In this document: piece by piece, positions 56,826 through 64,000 of the stretch
Layout: the number at the start of each line of letters is the position of its first letter
Position numbering within the stretch: the first letter of the stretch is position 1
Source: JABCPE02 sp963509715
GTDB taxonomy: Bacteria > Bacteroidota > Bacteroidia > Flavobacteriales > Weeksellaceae
Reading direction: 5' to 3'
NCBI GenBank assembly: GCA_963509715.1
Contig: CAUPCB010000001.1
Coordinates: 57,434-121,433 of the forward strand
Length of the DNA stretch: 64,000 nt
Translations under genes and position numbers: made by a program
The notes under the pieces: generated by a model
Seen by the model: only the letters and a program-made list of their open reading frames with translations
Database searches by the model: none
Told to the model about the DNA's origin: nothing

Positions 56826-58273
56826 TTTTTCAAAAATTTTTTCAAGAGTGTTGTTTCCTTAAAAAGGACAAATATCAGAAAAATTACAAAAATAATGTTA
56901 CTGATGATGTAATTTTCTCTAAAATATTTAAAAGAAATCATTCCCAAACCTATGGAAAGAAGCAGGTAAATGATTATTTTAGTCGTGTTATAAGGTATAG
57001 GATATTTTATTTGCCCCCAAATATAGGAAATTATCATCATAGACATGAAAGTCAGTAGCGCTGCCACTGCACTTGCCCAATATCCATATTCAGGCACGAA
57101 GAAATAATTGACAGATATCGTAATCGCTGCTCCAATGAGCGAAATATACAGTCCTACGATGGTCTGGTCAGAGAGTTTGTACCAAATGGACAAATTAAGA
57201 TATATCCCCAAAAATACAGCTCCCAGCATAAGGCACGGAATCAGTTCTATGCCTTCGTAGTAGAGAGGATTGCTAATGTATATTTTGGAAATCCAAGAAA
57301 TATTAGTGATAAGTCCTAGGAAAATCACACAGCTGCATATCACGAAGATGTCCATCAGCAGGGTGTAAGTTTTCTTCGCATTTTCGTTTTTAAAACTTGA
57401 GAAGAAATATGGCTCTATCCCCAGTTGGTAGGCCTGCCTGAACACGGTGATGAATGTCGCTATTTTGTAAACGGCTCCATATACGCCTATCTGGTGCTTG
57501 CTTTCTTCTTCAGGGAGGAGGTATTTTAGGAATTGTCTGTCCATTGTCTGGTTGATGATGCCTGCCAGCCCAGCCACCATCACTGGCCAAGAGTAATTCA
57601 TAATTCTTTTCCATAAAGAAAAATCAAAACTTCTAAAACTGAAATTCACAAACTCTTTGGAAACGATTAGCAGCGAAACGATACTCTGAACCAAATTTGC
57701 CACAAAGACATACCCCACGCCAAATTCAGCATCGTATTTCAGTCCGAGGAAGCCATTGGGTAAATTAGGAAGAATATTGATGAAAAATACCACCAAGCCA
57801 AAATAAATCACGCTTCCTGCTACCTTGGATACTACATACCGCAGCGGTTTTCCCTCTAAACGAAGAACAGCCGAAGGAATTGTAGAAAAAGCATCGATGG
57901 AAAGGATGAATAAAAATAAAATCAAGAAATGCACTTGGTCTGGTGTATGGAAATATTCCGTAATCTCTCGCCGAAACACCCATCCCAAGACCAAATAAAT
58001 AAAAGACATCGCTAAGATGCTCATGGAACAAGTGGAAACCAGCGTTTCTTTGCTGATGTTCTTCTCTTGAGCAAAACGAAAAAACGAGGTCTCCATGCCG
58101 TGTGTCAGAAAAACAGTGACCACTCCTGCGATGGAATACCAATCCACGAAGGGCGCAGACTCTGCTGGTGAAAATGCCCTTGTGATGATAGGTGCAATGA
58201 GGAAAGGAAATATCCTCACCAATACCGAACTGATGCCGTAGAGTGCCGTTTGTCCTAATAGTTTTTTAATCAA
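56822..58273 (-). CDS. MOP-family polysaccharide flippase (Wzx-like)
   Basis: The 483-residue protein has about 12-14 membrane helices with the oligosaccharide flippase pattern: an N-terminal LLGQTALYGISSVLVRIFPFLIAPIITRA stretch (key part YGISSVLVRIFPFLIAP), AGVVTVFLTHGMETSFFRFA and repeats of proline-broken helices. Such proteins move lipid-linked oligosaccharides across the inner membrane. The only usable start I see is a TTG at 58273, placed 16 bases after a TAnnTTTG element. No lipid-linked sugar synthesis genes adjoin it, so its cargo is unknown. Confidence 0.88.
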   Translation of the reverse strand: MIKKLLGQTALYGISSVLVRIFPFLIAPIITRAFSPAESAPFVDWYSIAGVVTVFLTHGMETSFFRFAQEKNISKETLVSTCSMSILAMSFIYLVLGWVFRREITEYFHTPDQVHFLILFLFILSIDAFSTIPSAVLRLEGKPLRYVVSKVAGSVIYFGLVVFFINILPNLPNGFLGLKYDAEFGVGYVFVANLVQSIVSLLIVSKEFVNFSFRSFDFSLWKRIMNYSWPVMVAGLAGIINQTMDRQFLKYLLPEEESKHQIGVYGAVYKIATFITVFRQAYQLGIEPYFFSSFKNENAKKTYTLLMDIFVICSCVIFLGLITNISWISKIYISNPLYYEGIELIPCLMLGAVFLGIYLNLSIWYKLSDQTIVGLYISLIGAAITISVNYFFVPEYGYWASAVAALLTFMSMMIISYIWGQIKYPIPYNTTKIIIYLLLSIGLGMISFKYFRENYIISNIIFVIFLIFVLFKETTLLKKFLKK

Positions 58274-58289
58274 AACTTTAATTTTGATG

Positions 58290-58297
58290 CAAAAGTA
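58290..58297 (-). promoter_or_regulatory. Predicted -7 element of the flippase-dut operon
   Basis: The minus strand reads TACTTTTG, identical to the divergent plus-strand element at 58320-58327, and lies 16 bases upstream of the TTG start. Confidence 0.55.
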
Positions 58298-58319
58298 AGA
58301 TTATTTTATCTGAAAATTG

Positions 58320-58327
58320 TACTTTTG
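58320..58327 (+). promoter_or_regulatory. Predicted -7 element of the GH3 gene, nearly abutting its start
   Basis: TACTTTTG matches TAnnTTTG and ends 6 bases before the ATG at 58334. It is also why the apparent TTG start at 58325 is rejected: that codon lies inside the promoter element. Confidence 0.6.
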
Positions 58328-58333
58328 TTCGCT

Positions 58334-60028
58334 ATGAAAAATAATATTTCTTGTATTTTAGTTTTTATTTTTGGGTGTGTAGGATATTTACAGGCACAGT
58401 TTTCTCCCAAAAATATCACCAAAGAATTAGATAAAAAAGCCGTGAAATATGCAGACAGCTTGTATGCTAAACTCAGCATGGATGAGCGCATCGGGCAGTT
58501 ATACATAGTGGCGCTTTATACCAATAAAGACCAAAACCATATCTTGGGAGTGAGAAAACTGGTAGAGCAGGAGAGGATAGGAGGAATTATCCTGATGCAG
58601 GATGATGCCGAGCAGGGAATAGCGCTGGTAAATGAATTTCAGAAGAAATCCAGAGTGCCGATGCTTTTTGGTATGGATGCCGAATGGGGGCTTTATCAGA
58701 GAATAAAAACAGCACACAAATTCCCTTGGGCGATGACCCTTGGAGCGATTCAAGACAATAATTTGGTTTATGAAATGGCGTCTAAAATAGCAGAAGATGC
58801 AAGGAAAATGGGAACCTACTGGAACTTTGCTCCTGTAGTGGATGTGAATACCAATCCCAAAAACCCGATTATAGGTAATCGTTCGTTTGGTTCAGATGTT
58901 CAGAATGTAATCGCGAAATCACTGGCGTATGCACAAGGTTTGCAGGACAATGGTGTGCTGGCGGCGATTAAACATTTCCCAGGGCATGGGGATACAGATG
59001 TAGATTCGCATTTGGATTTACCAGTGGTAAAACATAGTCTGGAAAGGCTGAATAAAATAGAACTGGCACCCTTCAAAGCCTTGATGGACAAGAAAATAGG
59101 CGGAGCGATGATAGCGCATCTCTATGTCCCACAGCTGGAAAAAGGGAAAAATATCCCTGCTTCTATTTCTTATGATATTGTAACGAATTTGCTGAAAAAT
59201 AAATTCCGATACGAAGGGCTGGTCATTACTGATGCCCTGAACATGAATGCTGTTGCTAAAAAATATCCTGCTGGGGAATTGGATTTGAGGGCGTTCAAGG
59301 CAGGAAGTGATGTTTTGCTTTTTAGCCAAGATGTGCCGACAGGGAAAAAGTTGATAAAAGAAGCAATCCAAAAGGGAGAAATCAGCGAAAAAAGGCTGGA
59401 AGAAAGCGTGAAAAAGATTTTGAAAACGAAATATCTTTTGGGGCTTCAGAATCTGCGACCGCTTAGTTCAGAAGGAATTAATAATGCTCTGAATAACGAT
59501 TCTCACGCGAAAATTTCAGAGAAGTTGTACGCCAATGCTTTGACTTTATTAAAAGATGAAAAACAGCTTTTCCCACTTAGAGAAAAGGAAGTTTATTATC
59601 TTCCGTTAGAAGAGGCTTCGCACGAGGCGTTTTTACAAGAATTGTCCAAAGAAATTAAAGTTAAAAAAATATCTTTCAAAGAAATCCAATCTATCCCCGA
59701 AAATGCAGTGGTAATCATCGGACTTCATAAGGATAATTCTACGGCTTACAAGCCTTACAAAATATCGTGGGAGAGCAAAAGGCTCATTAACCAAGTGAAA
59801 TCAAGGAATAAAGTGATTCTCAATGTGTTCGGAAGTCCGTATGCTCTTCAGGATGTGGATATTAGCGGAATTTCATCGGTTTTGGTTTCTTATGAAAATA
59901 ATCCTCTCTCGATGAAAGCTACAGCAGAGGCTTATTTAGGAAAACAAAAGATAAACGGAAGATTGCCAGTGGTAGTAAATGAACAAATAAAATACGGGAT
60001 GGGAATAGATGTCCCAAAACAGAAATAA
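58334..60028 (+). CDS. GH3 family glycosidase, probable beta-N-acetylhexosaminidase
   Basis: The 564-residue exported protein has a signal peptide (about 1-22, ending LQA-Q) and a GH3 catalytic domain (about 30-360). It shows MDAEWGLYQR, the NagZ-type KHFPGHGDTDVDSH at about 212-225 with the His general acid, and the nucleophile aspartate in VITDALNMNAVA near residue 299. A C-terminal domain of about 190 residues follows, making it longer than cytoplasmic NagZ. Peptidoglycan fragments or host glycans are possible substrates. bshA begins 10 bases after the stop. Confidence 0.93.
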   Translation: MKNNISCILVFIFGCVGYLQAQFSPKNITKELDKKAVKYADSLYAKLSMDERIGQLYIVALYTNKDQNHILGVRKLVEQERIGGIILMQDDAEQGIALVNEFQKKSRVPMLFGMDAEWGLYQRIKTAHKFPWAMTLGAIQDNNLVYEMASKIAEDARKMGTYWNFAPVVDVNTNPKNPIIGNRSFGSDVQNVIAKSLAYAQGLQDNGVLAAIKHFPGHGDTDVDSHLDLPVVKHSLERLNKIELAPFKALMDKKIGGAMIAHLYVPQLEKGKNIPASISYDIVTNLLKNKFRYEGLVITDALNMNAVAKKYPAGELDLRAFKAGSDVLLFSQDVPTGKKLIKEAIQKGEISEKRLEESVKKILKTKYLLGLQNLRPLSSEGINNALNNDSHAKISEKLYANALTLLKDEKQLFPLREKEVYYLPLEEASHEAFLQELSKEIKVKKISFKEIQSIPENAVVIIGLHKDNSTAYKPYKISWESKRLINQVKSRNKVILNVFGSPYALQDVDISGISSVLVSYENNPLSMKATAEAYLGKQKINGRLPVVVNEQIKYGMGIDVPKQK

Positions 60029-60038
60029 AATAGAGAAA

Positions 60039-61181
60039 ATGTTAAAAATAGGAATATTATGTTACCCTACTTATGGGGGAAGTGGAATAGTGGCGACAGA
60101 ACTTGGGATGAACCTTGCCCGAAAAGGCTATGAGGTGCATTTCATCAGTTCAGAGCTTCCAGCAAGGCTGGATATGACCAGACCTAATATCTTTTTTCAT
60201 AAAGTGAATGTGCAGGCGTATCCGTTGTTCAGGCATCAGCCGTATGATATCGCGCTGTCATCTATGATATATCAGGTGGTGTGCATGTATCAGCTGGATG
60301 TTCTCCATGCTCATTACGCTATTCCGTATGCCTATGCAGCTTTTACAGCGAAACAAATGCTGAAAGAAAAAGGCAAGGATTTGCCGCTGGTGACTACACT
60401 TCACGGAACGGATATTACTTTGGTGGGGCAGCATCCAAGCTATAAACATGCAGTGGAATTTTCTATCAATCAGTCCGATGCGCTTACTTCGGTTTCGGAA
60501 AGTTTGAAACAGGATACATTGGCTTTTTTTGACATTAAAAAAGAAATCCATGTGATTCCGAACTTCATTGAGGAGAGACACTTTGAGCAGTGTTCTATTT
60601 GTCTTAGAAATCAGTTTGCGGAGGAAAACGAGAAGATTTTGGTACATATTTCTAACCTTAGACCTGTTAAAAGAATTCAGGATGTTTTGGGGATTTTTGA
60701 AAAGGTAAATCAGAAAATTCCGAGCAAACTAATCATAGTAGGCGAGGGCCCTGAGATGGAAAAAGTAAATGCTTTCTTATCAGAAAAACCAGATTTTATT
60801 GACAAAATAAAAATCATGGGAAAAGTAAATGACCTTCGCCCAGTGCTTACCTATGCGGATGTATTCCTTCTTCCTTCGGAAAAGGAAAGTTTCGGTCTGG
60901 CAGCGTTAGAGGCTATGGCAGCAGGAACACCCGTGGTCAGCAGTAATACAGGAGGAATTCCAGAGGTTAATATTCATGGAAAGACAGGATTTTTGGCGAA
61001 TGTAGGCGATGTGGAGAAAATGGCTGAATATACACTTCAGATTTTGTCTGACGAGGCTCTTTTAAAGGAAATGAAAACAAATGCCACAGAAGTAGCAAAG
61101 ACTTTTGATTATAATAAAATCATTCCGATGTATGAGAATTTATATCAGGAAACGATAAAAGAATTTAAGAGCGAGAAATAA
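60039..61181 (+). CDS. bshA: N-acetyl-alpha-D-glucosaminyl L-malate synthase
   Basis: From the ATG at 60039 the protein has 380 residues. This GT4 enzyme joins GlcNAc from UDP-GlcNAc to L-malate, the first step to bacillithiol. Diagnostic stretches are ILCYPTYGGSGIVATELG at the start, FHKVNVQAYPLFRHQPY, LHAHYAIPYAYAAF, TLHGTDITLVGQHPS and the C-terminal EKESFGLAALEAMAAGTPVV. A start at 60009 would overlap the GH3 gene and add ten unrelated residues. bshB and bshC are not in the window. msrA follows after one base, linking two redox-protection functions. Confidence 0.95.
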   Translation: MLKIGILCYPTYGGSGIVATELGMNLARKGYEVHFISSELPARLDMTRPNIFFHKVNVQAYPLFRHQPYDIALSSMIYQVVCMYQLDVLHAHYAIPYAYAAFTAKQMLKEKGKDLPLVTTLHGTDITLVGQHPSYKHAVEFSINQSDALTSVSESLKQDTLAFFDIKKEIHVIPNFIEERHFEQCSICLRNQFAEENEKILVHISNLRPVKRIQDVLGIFEKVNQKIPSKLIIVGEGPEMEKVNAFLSEKPDFIDKIKIMGKVNDLRPVLTYADVFLLPSEKESFGLAALEAMAAGTPVVSSNTGGIPEVNIHGKTGFLANVGDVEKMAEYTLQILSDEALLKEMKTNATEVAKTFDYNKIIPMYENLYQETIKEFKSEK

Positions 61182-61182
61182 A

Positions 61183-61692
61183 ATGGATAAAGAAATTTAT
61201 TTTGCTGGTGGGTGTTTCTGGGGAACGGAGCATTTTTTCAAACAAATCAATGGAGTAATGGCTACGCAGGTAGGCTATGCCAATGGAAATATAGAAAATC
61301 CCACTTATGAGCAGGTGTATACCGACAGCACGGGCTTTGCAGAGGTGGTAAAGGTGGCTTATGACCCAAAGGTGGTAAGTTTGGAAATGCTTTTGAATTT
61401 GTTTTTTAAAACAATAGACCCTACAAGTCTTAATCAGCAGGGAGAAGACATCGGAACCCGTTACAGAACGGGAATTTATTGGGTAAAGTCAGAAGATGAA
61501 AAAGTAGTAAAAGAGGCACTTTCTGAGCTTCAAAGAAATTATGAAAAACCCATAGTGGTGGAAAACGAGTCTTTGAAAAATTTTTACAGTGGAGAAGAAT
61601 ATCATCAGGATTATTTGGACAAAAACCCAAGTGGATACTGCCACATCAATCCAGAATTATTCGAACTCGCGAAAAAGGCTAATCTGAAATAG
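61183..61692 (+). CDS. msrA: Peptide methionine sulfoxide reductase MsrA
   Basis: The 169-residue enzyme reduces methionine-S-sulfoxide in proteins. The catalytic cysteine C11 lies in GGCFWGTEHFF, and VGYANGNIENPTYEQVYT, GFAEVVKVAYDP and EEYHQDYLDKNPSGYC with a possible resolving cysteine are all present. There is no fused MsrB domain and no signal peptide, so it acts in the cytoplasm. It follows bshA by one base, so both may be expressed from the GH3 promoter. Its last 14 bases overlap the end of the convergent lipoprotein gene. Confidence 0.97.
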   Translation: MDKEIYFAGGCFWGTEHFFKQINGVMATQVGYANGNIENPTYEQVYTDSTGFAEVVKVAYDPKVVSLEMLLNLFFKTIDPTSLNQQGEDIGTRYRTGIYWVKSEDEKVVKEALSELQRNYEKPIVVENESLKNFYSGEEYHQDYLDKNPSGYCHINPELFELAKKANLK

Positions 61693-62227
61693 TTTTATCC
61701 ATCAACACTTTTCTTTGGTAGATTTTTTCATAACGAACGAGCTGTTCTCCTTTGAAATAGCCGATATAATAAGCACGCTCTTGGTTGTGCGTTTCGGCTT
61801 CTTCTTGGGTGATTTCATCGTATAAATAAGTGGGCTGGTCGGTTACTTTTTTATGCAAATCAGAGCAGTTGAGAAAATAGCGAACAACCATATTTTCTTT
61901 GTATAAATAGAGTTTTTGCCCACTAATAGGGATTTCAGCGAAGACTTTTTCCTGAACAACGGGCGTGATAGGAATTTTATGCTCAAAAGAGGGGGCAGCA
62001 CGAAAGGTATATTGAGAATCAATGTTTATTTCTGAACTTTTTACTTTGAACACTTTACGCTCCCAACTATTCCCCAATAAGAAATACTGAAAACCGTCTT
62101 TTTCTCCGCAATACTCATAAGTAAATAAGGATTGCAAGGGAAAGGCTTCGGTGGCTTTTCGCTCTTCTGGGGAACTTTTGCAAGAGAATAAGGCTAACAA
62201 AGGGGCTAATAAGGTCATTTTCTTCAT
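61679..62227 (-). CDS. Hypothetical lipoprotein
   Basis: The 182-residue protein has a lipoprotein signal (LLALFSC, lipidated cysteine at 16) followed by KSSPEERKA and a soluble beta-rich body (YEYCGEKDGFQYFLLGNSWE, KLYLYKENMVVRYFLNC). I recognise no family. Its start overlaps the leucine-rich repeat gene's stop by 4 bases (62224-62227), so the two are translationally coupled. Its end overlaps msrA on the other strand by 14 bases. Confidence 0.7.
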   Translation of the reverse strand: MKKMTLLAPLLALFSCKSSPEERKATEAFPLQSLFTYEYCGEKDGFQYFLLGNSWERKVFKVKSSEINIDSQYTFRAAPSFEHKIPITPVVQEKVFAEIPISGQKLYLYKENMVVRYFLNCSDLHKKVTDQPTYLYDEITQEEAETHNQERAYYIGYFKGEQLVRYEKIYQRKVLMDKTISD

Positions 62228-63156
62228 TCTTTTCTACTAAATATATAGGTGTCAGCTTCTTCAAAGTTCGGATACTGCCCTCCAAAGACTTCTCTTACTA
62301 CAATTTTTCCGAGGTAACGTTCTAAAGGTAAGTAGATATCCTCAGCATCTGTACAAACAAACTCTAAATAAGGCATCTTCAGCAAAGGAGAGGCATCCTT
62401 TATAGGGTTAAAACATATCTTTAAGTTCCTAAGGGTCTCCATACCTACCAAATCACTAAGGTCTTCTATCTTGTTTTGCTCTAAGTTCAATTCCTCTAAA
62501 GATAAATGCTTCAAAGGAGAAAGGTCTTTTACTTCATTGTGATACAAATATAAGGTATTGAGCTTCTTGAGGGCTTTCAATGGAGATAAATCGCTGATTT
62601 GGTTCCTATCTAACTGCAAATATTCAAGATTGGGCAACCACGCCAAAGGGGATATATCGGTGATTTGGTTTCTATCCAACCAAAGTTCGGTAAGGTTTTG
62701 TAATTTAGCGATTCCTACTAAAGAAGTGAGCTTATTACACGATAGTTTTAACTCTTTCAGTTTCGTAAGTTCACAAAAAGGAGTTATATCGCTCACCTCA
62801 CTATCATAAACCTCTACTTTTTTAAGTTTTTTGTACTTAGCAAGAGGTGTATAATCTGTTGCCTTGATATTCAAATAGAGTTTTTGTAGCTTTTCCAAGG
62901 GTGGCAAGGCTTCCAAGTGAGTTATATTGTCCGATAGTAACTGTAATTCCTTTATATTGGGAAACATTTGCAAGTCGGCTAAGTCCTCCGAGTGCAAATC
63001 ATCGTTATGAATGAGCATTTTGGTAATCAAAGGTGCTCCTTCTTCTTTGACCAACACCCTCCTCCCCTCTTTTACAAGAAGGTCTTCGTGTTTCTTTTTC
63101 AGATATTGCTTTACTTTTTGCTCTATGAGCTTGCTCTTAAAGGTAATGTAACTCAT
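62224..63156 (-). CDS. Leucine-rich repeat protein (internalin-type repeats)
   Basis: The 310-residue protein has no signal peptide. After a charged N-terminus (about 1-45) it carries about nine internalin-like repeats of roughly 20-22 residues (about 55-275) with the pattern LxxLxLxxNxIxDISPL, clearest in LQNLTELWLDRNQITDISPL and LEYLQLDRNQISDLSPL. Such repeats form a curved binding surface for other proteins. Without a signal it is probably cytoplasmic, unlike true internalins, and no enzymatic domain is present. The gene is one base downstream of the 147-residue gene and overlaps the lipoprotein gene. Confidence 0.85.
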   Translation of the reverse strand: MSYITFKSKLIEQKVKQYLKKKHEDLLVKEGRRVLVKEEGAPLITKMLIHNDDLHSEDLADLQMFPNIKELQLLSDNITHLEALPPLEKLQKLYLNIKATDYTPLAKYKKLKKVEVYDSEVSDITPFCELTKLKELKLSCNKLTSLVGIAKLQNLTELWLDRNQITDISPLAWLPNLEYLQLDRNQISDLSPLKALKKLNTLYLYHNEVKDLSPLKHLSLEELNLEQNKIEDLSDLVGMETLRNLKICFNPIKDASPLLKMPYLEFVCTDAEDIYLPLERYLGKIVVREVFGGQYPNFEEADTYIFSRKE

Positions 63157-63600
63157 TTAGTTTAATTTTAATATTTCTTCAAAACTAAGTATTTCGTATT
63201 CTTCATTTAGATGATATTTTTCTTTGGTCTGCTCATACCAAATATCGTGTTCTTCCTCAAAATCATTAGTGTCAGAGGGTGTTCCGTTCCGCCAATACAT
63301 ATTTCCCTTGGCTATTTCCATTGCGTTGTGATAGGTAAGCTCGTGCGTAATGCAAAATAAATTCTCAAGATCTTTAGGTGGGGTTGCAAACAGGCTATTT
63401 TGAGCTAATTTCTCAGTAGCTTCTTCCCAGCTAAGTCCTGCATAGTGCATCATATAGTGCTTGAGCCATTCACAATAGGAATAGTGGTTATAAATCCAAT
63501 AACATTGATCTTCTGCATCTTCATATACTATTCCATCACACAAGCCATTTTCTTGTGGTTCTGTTCCTATTTGTGCTAATCGTTTTTGTAAGGTATTCAT
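63157..63600 (-). CDS. Hypothetical protein
   Basis: The 147-residue acidic protein has no signal or membrane segment. It is unusually rich in Tyr, Trp, Cys and His (YWIYNHYSYCEWLKHYMMHY is the densest part) and includes CITHELTYHNAMEIAKGN. I recognise no domain, though the composition resembles small immunity-type proteins. Its start overlaps the preceding gene's stop by 4 bases (63597-63600), so it belongs to the same tight run. Confidence 0.65.
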   Translation of the reverse strand: MNTLQKRLAQIGTEPQENGLCDGIVYEDAEDQCYWIYNHYSYCEWLKHYMMHYAGLSWEEATEKLAQNSLFATPPKDLENLFCITHELTYHNAMEIAKGNMYWRNGTPSDTNDFEEEHDIWYEQTKEKYHLNEEYEILSFEEILKLN

Positions 63601-63920
63601 TTTTTCTTAATCAAAATATCTCCTTCGTTTAAAGAAAGATTTTCAAATTCTTTCCAATATTCTCTCGCATCGGTTTCTACATCATCTACAATCCGAAAAT
63701 CAGCAAAAGCCATAGAGGGCGCAGGTAGCACAATAACTTTCTCTATATCTTTTGGTTCTAAATGATAAGTATCCGAAAGTTTTTTGAGAAATAAAAGCTG
63801 TTCTAATTCCTTTTTATAGCTTACAAGTGCTTGTTTCTCCCCTTGCAAAAGAGAAACTTCTTTAAGCTGATGAATTGTTTTCTGAAGTTCGTCTTCTATG
63901 AGTTGTTTGGCTGTTTTCAT
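63597..63920 (-). CDS. Hypothetical coiled-coil protein
   Basis: The 107-residue protein begins with a charged helix (about 1-50, TAKQLIEDELQKTIHQLKEV and KKELEQLLFLKKLSD) likely to form a coiled coil, then a shorter beta-containing part ending LNEGDILIKKK. I recognise no family. It starts 3 bases before the stop of the partial gene at the window edge and overlaps the next gene by 4 bases, so it is part of a compact minus-strand run. Confidence 0.6.
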   Translation of the reverse strand: MKTAKQLIEDELQKTIHQLKEVSLLQGEKQALVSYKKELEQLLFLKKLSDTYHLEPKDIEKVIVLPAPSMAFADFRIVDDVETDAREYWKEFENLSLNEGDILIKKK

Positions 63921-63923
63921 GTG

Positions 63924-64000
63924 TTATAATCCGTATTTAGTCCAGCCCCCATCGTGCCTTTGACAGTCATCTATCTTCCACTCGCCATCTTTTCTGATGA
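63924..64000 (-). CDS. C-terminal fragment of an unknown protein, cut by the window edge
   Basis: I translated this by hand: the minus strand is open from the right edge to a stop at 63924-63926, giving 25 final residues ending WKIDDCQRHDGGWTKYGL. The fragment is too short for a family call. Its spacing to the next gene (3 bases between stop and ATG) indicates that the accessory run continues beyond the window. Confidence 0.5.
   Translation of the reverse strand, partial: IRKDGEWKIDDCQRHDGGWTKYGL

Noticed and set aside
58325..58333. TTG start giving three extra residues on the GH3 protein
   Set aside because: The codon lies inside a TAnnTTTG promoter element, and the ATG at 58334 begins a normal signal peptide.
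60009..60038. Ten-residue N-terminal extension of BshA
   Set aside because: It overlaps the GH3 gene end and does not match the family's beginning.
1..64000. tRNA, rRNA, CRISPR array, insertion sequence, phage or integrase genes
   Set aside because: I saw no cloverleaf, repeat-spacer pattern, transposase or integrase motif on either strand; short elements could still escape reading by eye.

Overview
The window is a stretch of ordinary chromosome from a low-GC member of the Bacteroidota, class Flavobacteriia, most likely Weeksellaceae (the Chryseobacterium, Riemerella, Bergeyella and Elizabethkingia neighbourhood). I infer this from the SusC/SusD pair, the bacillithiol gene bshA, Flavobacteriia-type protein families (DUF4292, DUF4254, DUF2490, TM2), the lack of Shine-Dalgarno sequences, and repeated promoter elements of the form TAnnTTTG, the -7 element read by the Bacteroidota primary sigma factor. 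The genus is a guess. I see no rRNA, tRNA, tmRNA, CRISPR array, insertion sequence or phage gene, and no gene-free stretch longer than 300 bases.

Layout. 1-1410: a truncated dicarboxylate/amino-acid symporter and rnhB. 1539-5861: an orphan SusC/SusD outer-membrane uptake pair, then argS. 7794-16195 (minus): one long surface-sugar operon reading ugd, a DUF4261 gene, rmlB, a DPM1/GtrB-like glycosyltransferase, wecD, wecE, a large polytopic membrane protein, rmlA. The four enzymes RmlA, RmlB, WecE and WecD make up the known route to dTDP-4-acetamido-4,6-dideoxygalactose (dTDP-Fuc4NAc). The other two membrane proteins look like a lipid-linked donor synthase and its periplasmic transferase. 16375-20846: rimP-nusA-infB with a strong promoter and a terminator-like leader hairpin.

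20947-27734: an orphan glycosyltransferase, an MscS channel, an AddA/RecB-type helicase-nuclease, enolase and a TM2 protein. 27803-32242: a secreted protein, then a probable operon of an arginine-deiminase-like enzyme, CtlX, a DUF4253 protein and a two-lobed aspartyl protease with a PDZ domain. 32409-37905: a small anchored protein, aroQ and lon, a PLP enzyme and a LysM glucosaminidase. 37920-42873 (minus): asnS, a hypothetical gene, rpoN, folD, queE. 42969-46727: HU, a DUF2490 protein, panD, a flippase-like membrane protein, a degenerate class IV aminotransferase and a START-like protein.

46872-51633: a class III aminotransferase, a PpiD-like chaperone, cdd and ribA. 51635-58273 (minus): envelope genes, namely a lipoprotein, DUF4254, tatA, an EnvC-like factor, a DUF4292 lipoprotein, a nucleotidyltransferase, dut and a MOP-family flippase. 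58334-61692: a GH3 glycosidase, bshA and msrA. 61679-64000 (minus): a compact accessory-looking block of unknown genes with a leucine-rich-repeat protein, cut by the window edge.

The most interesting system is the Fuc4NAc cassette (7794-14059). Its genes are welded by 4-base or 1-base overlaps and together could make a rare sugar, load it on undecaprenyl phosphate and transfer it outside the inner membrane. Secondary points are near-leaderless promoters, a possible attenuator before rimP-nusA-infB, a palindrome in place of the usual promoter before lon, an aminotransferase without its lysine, and an EnvC/TatA neighbourhood.
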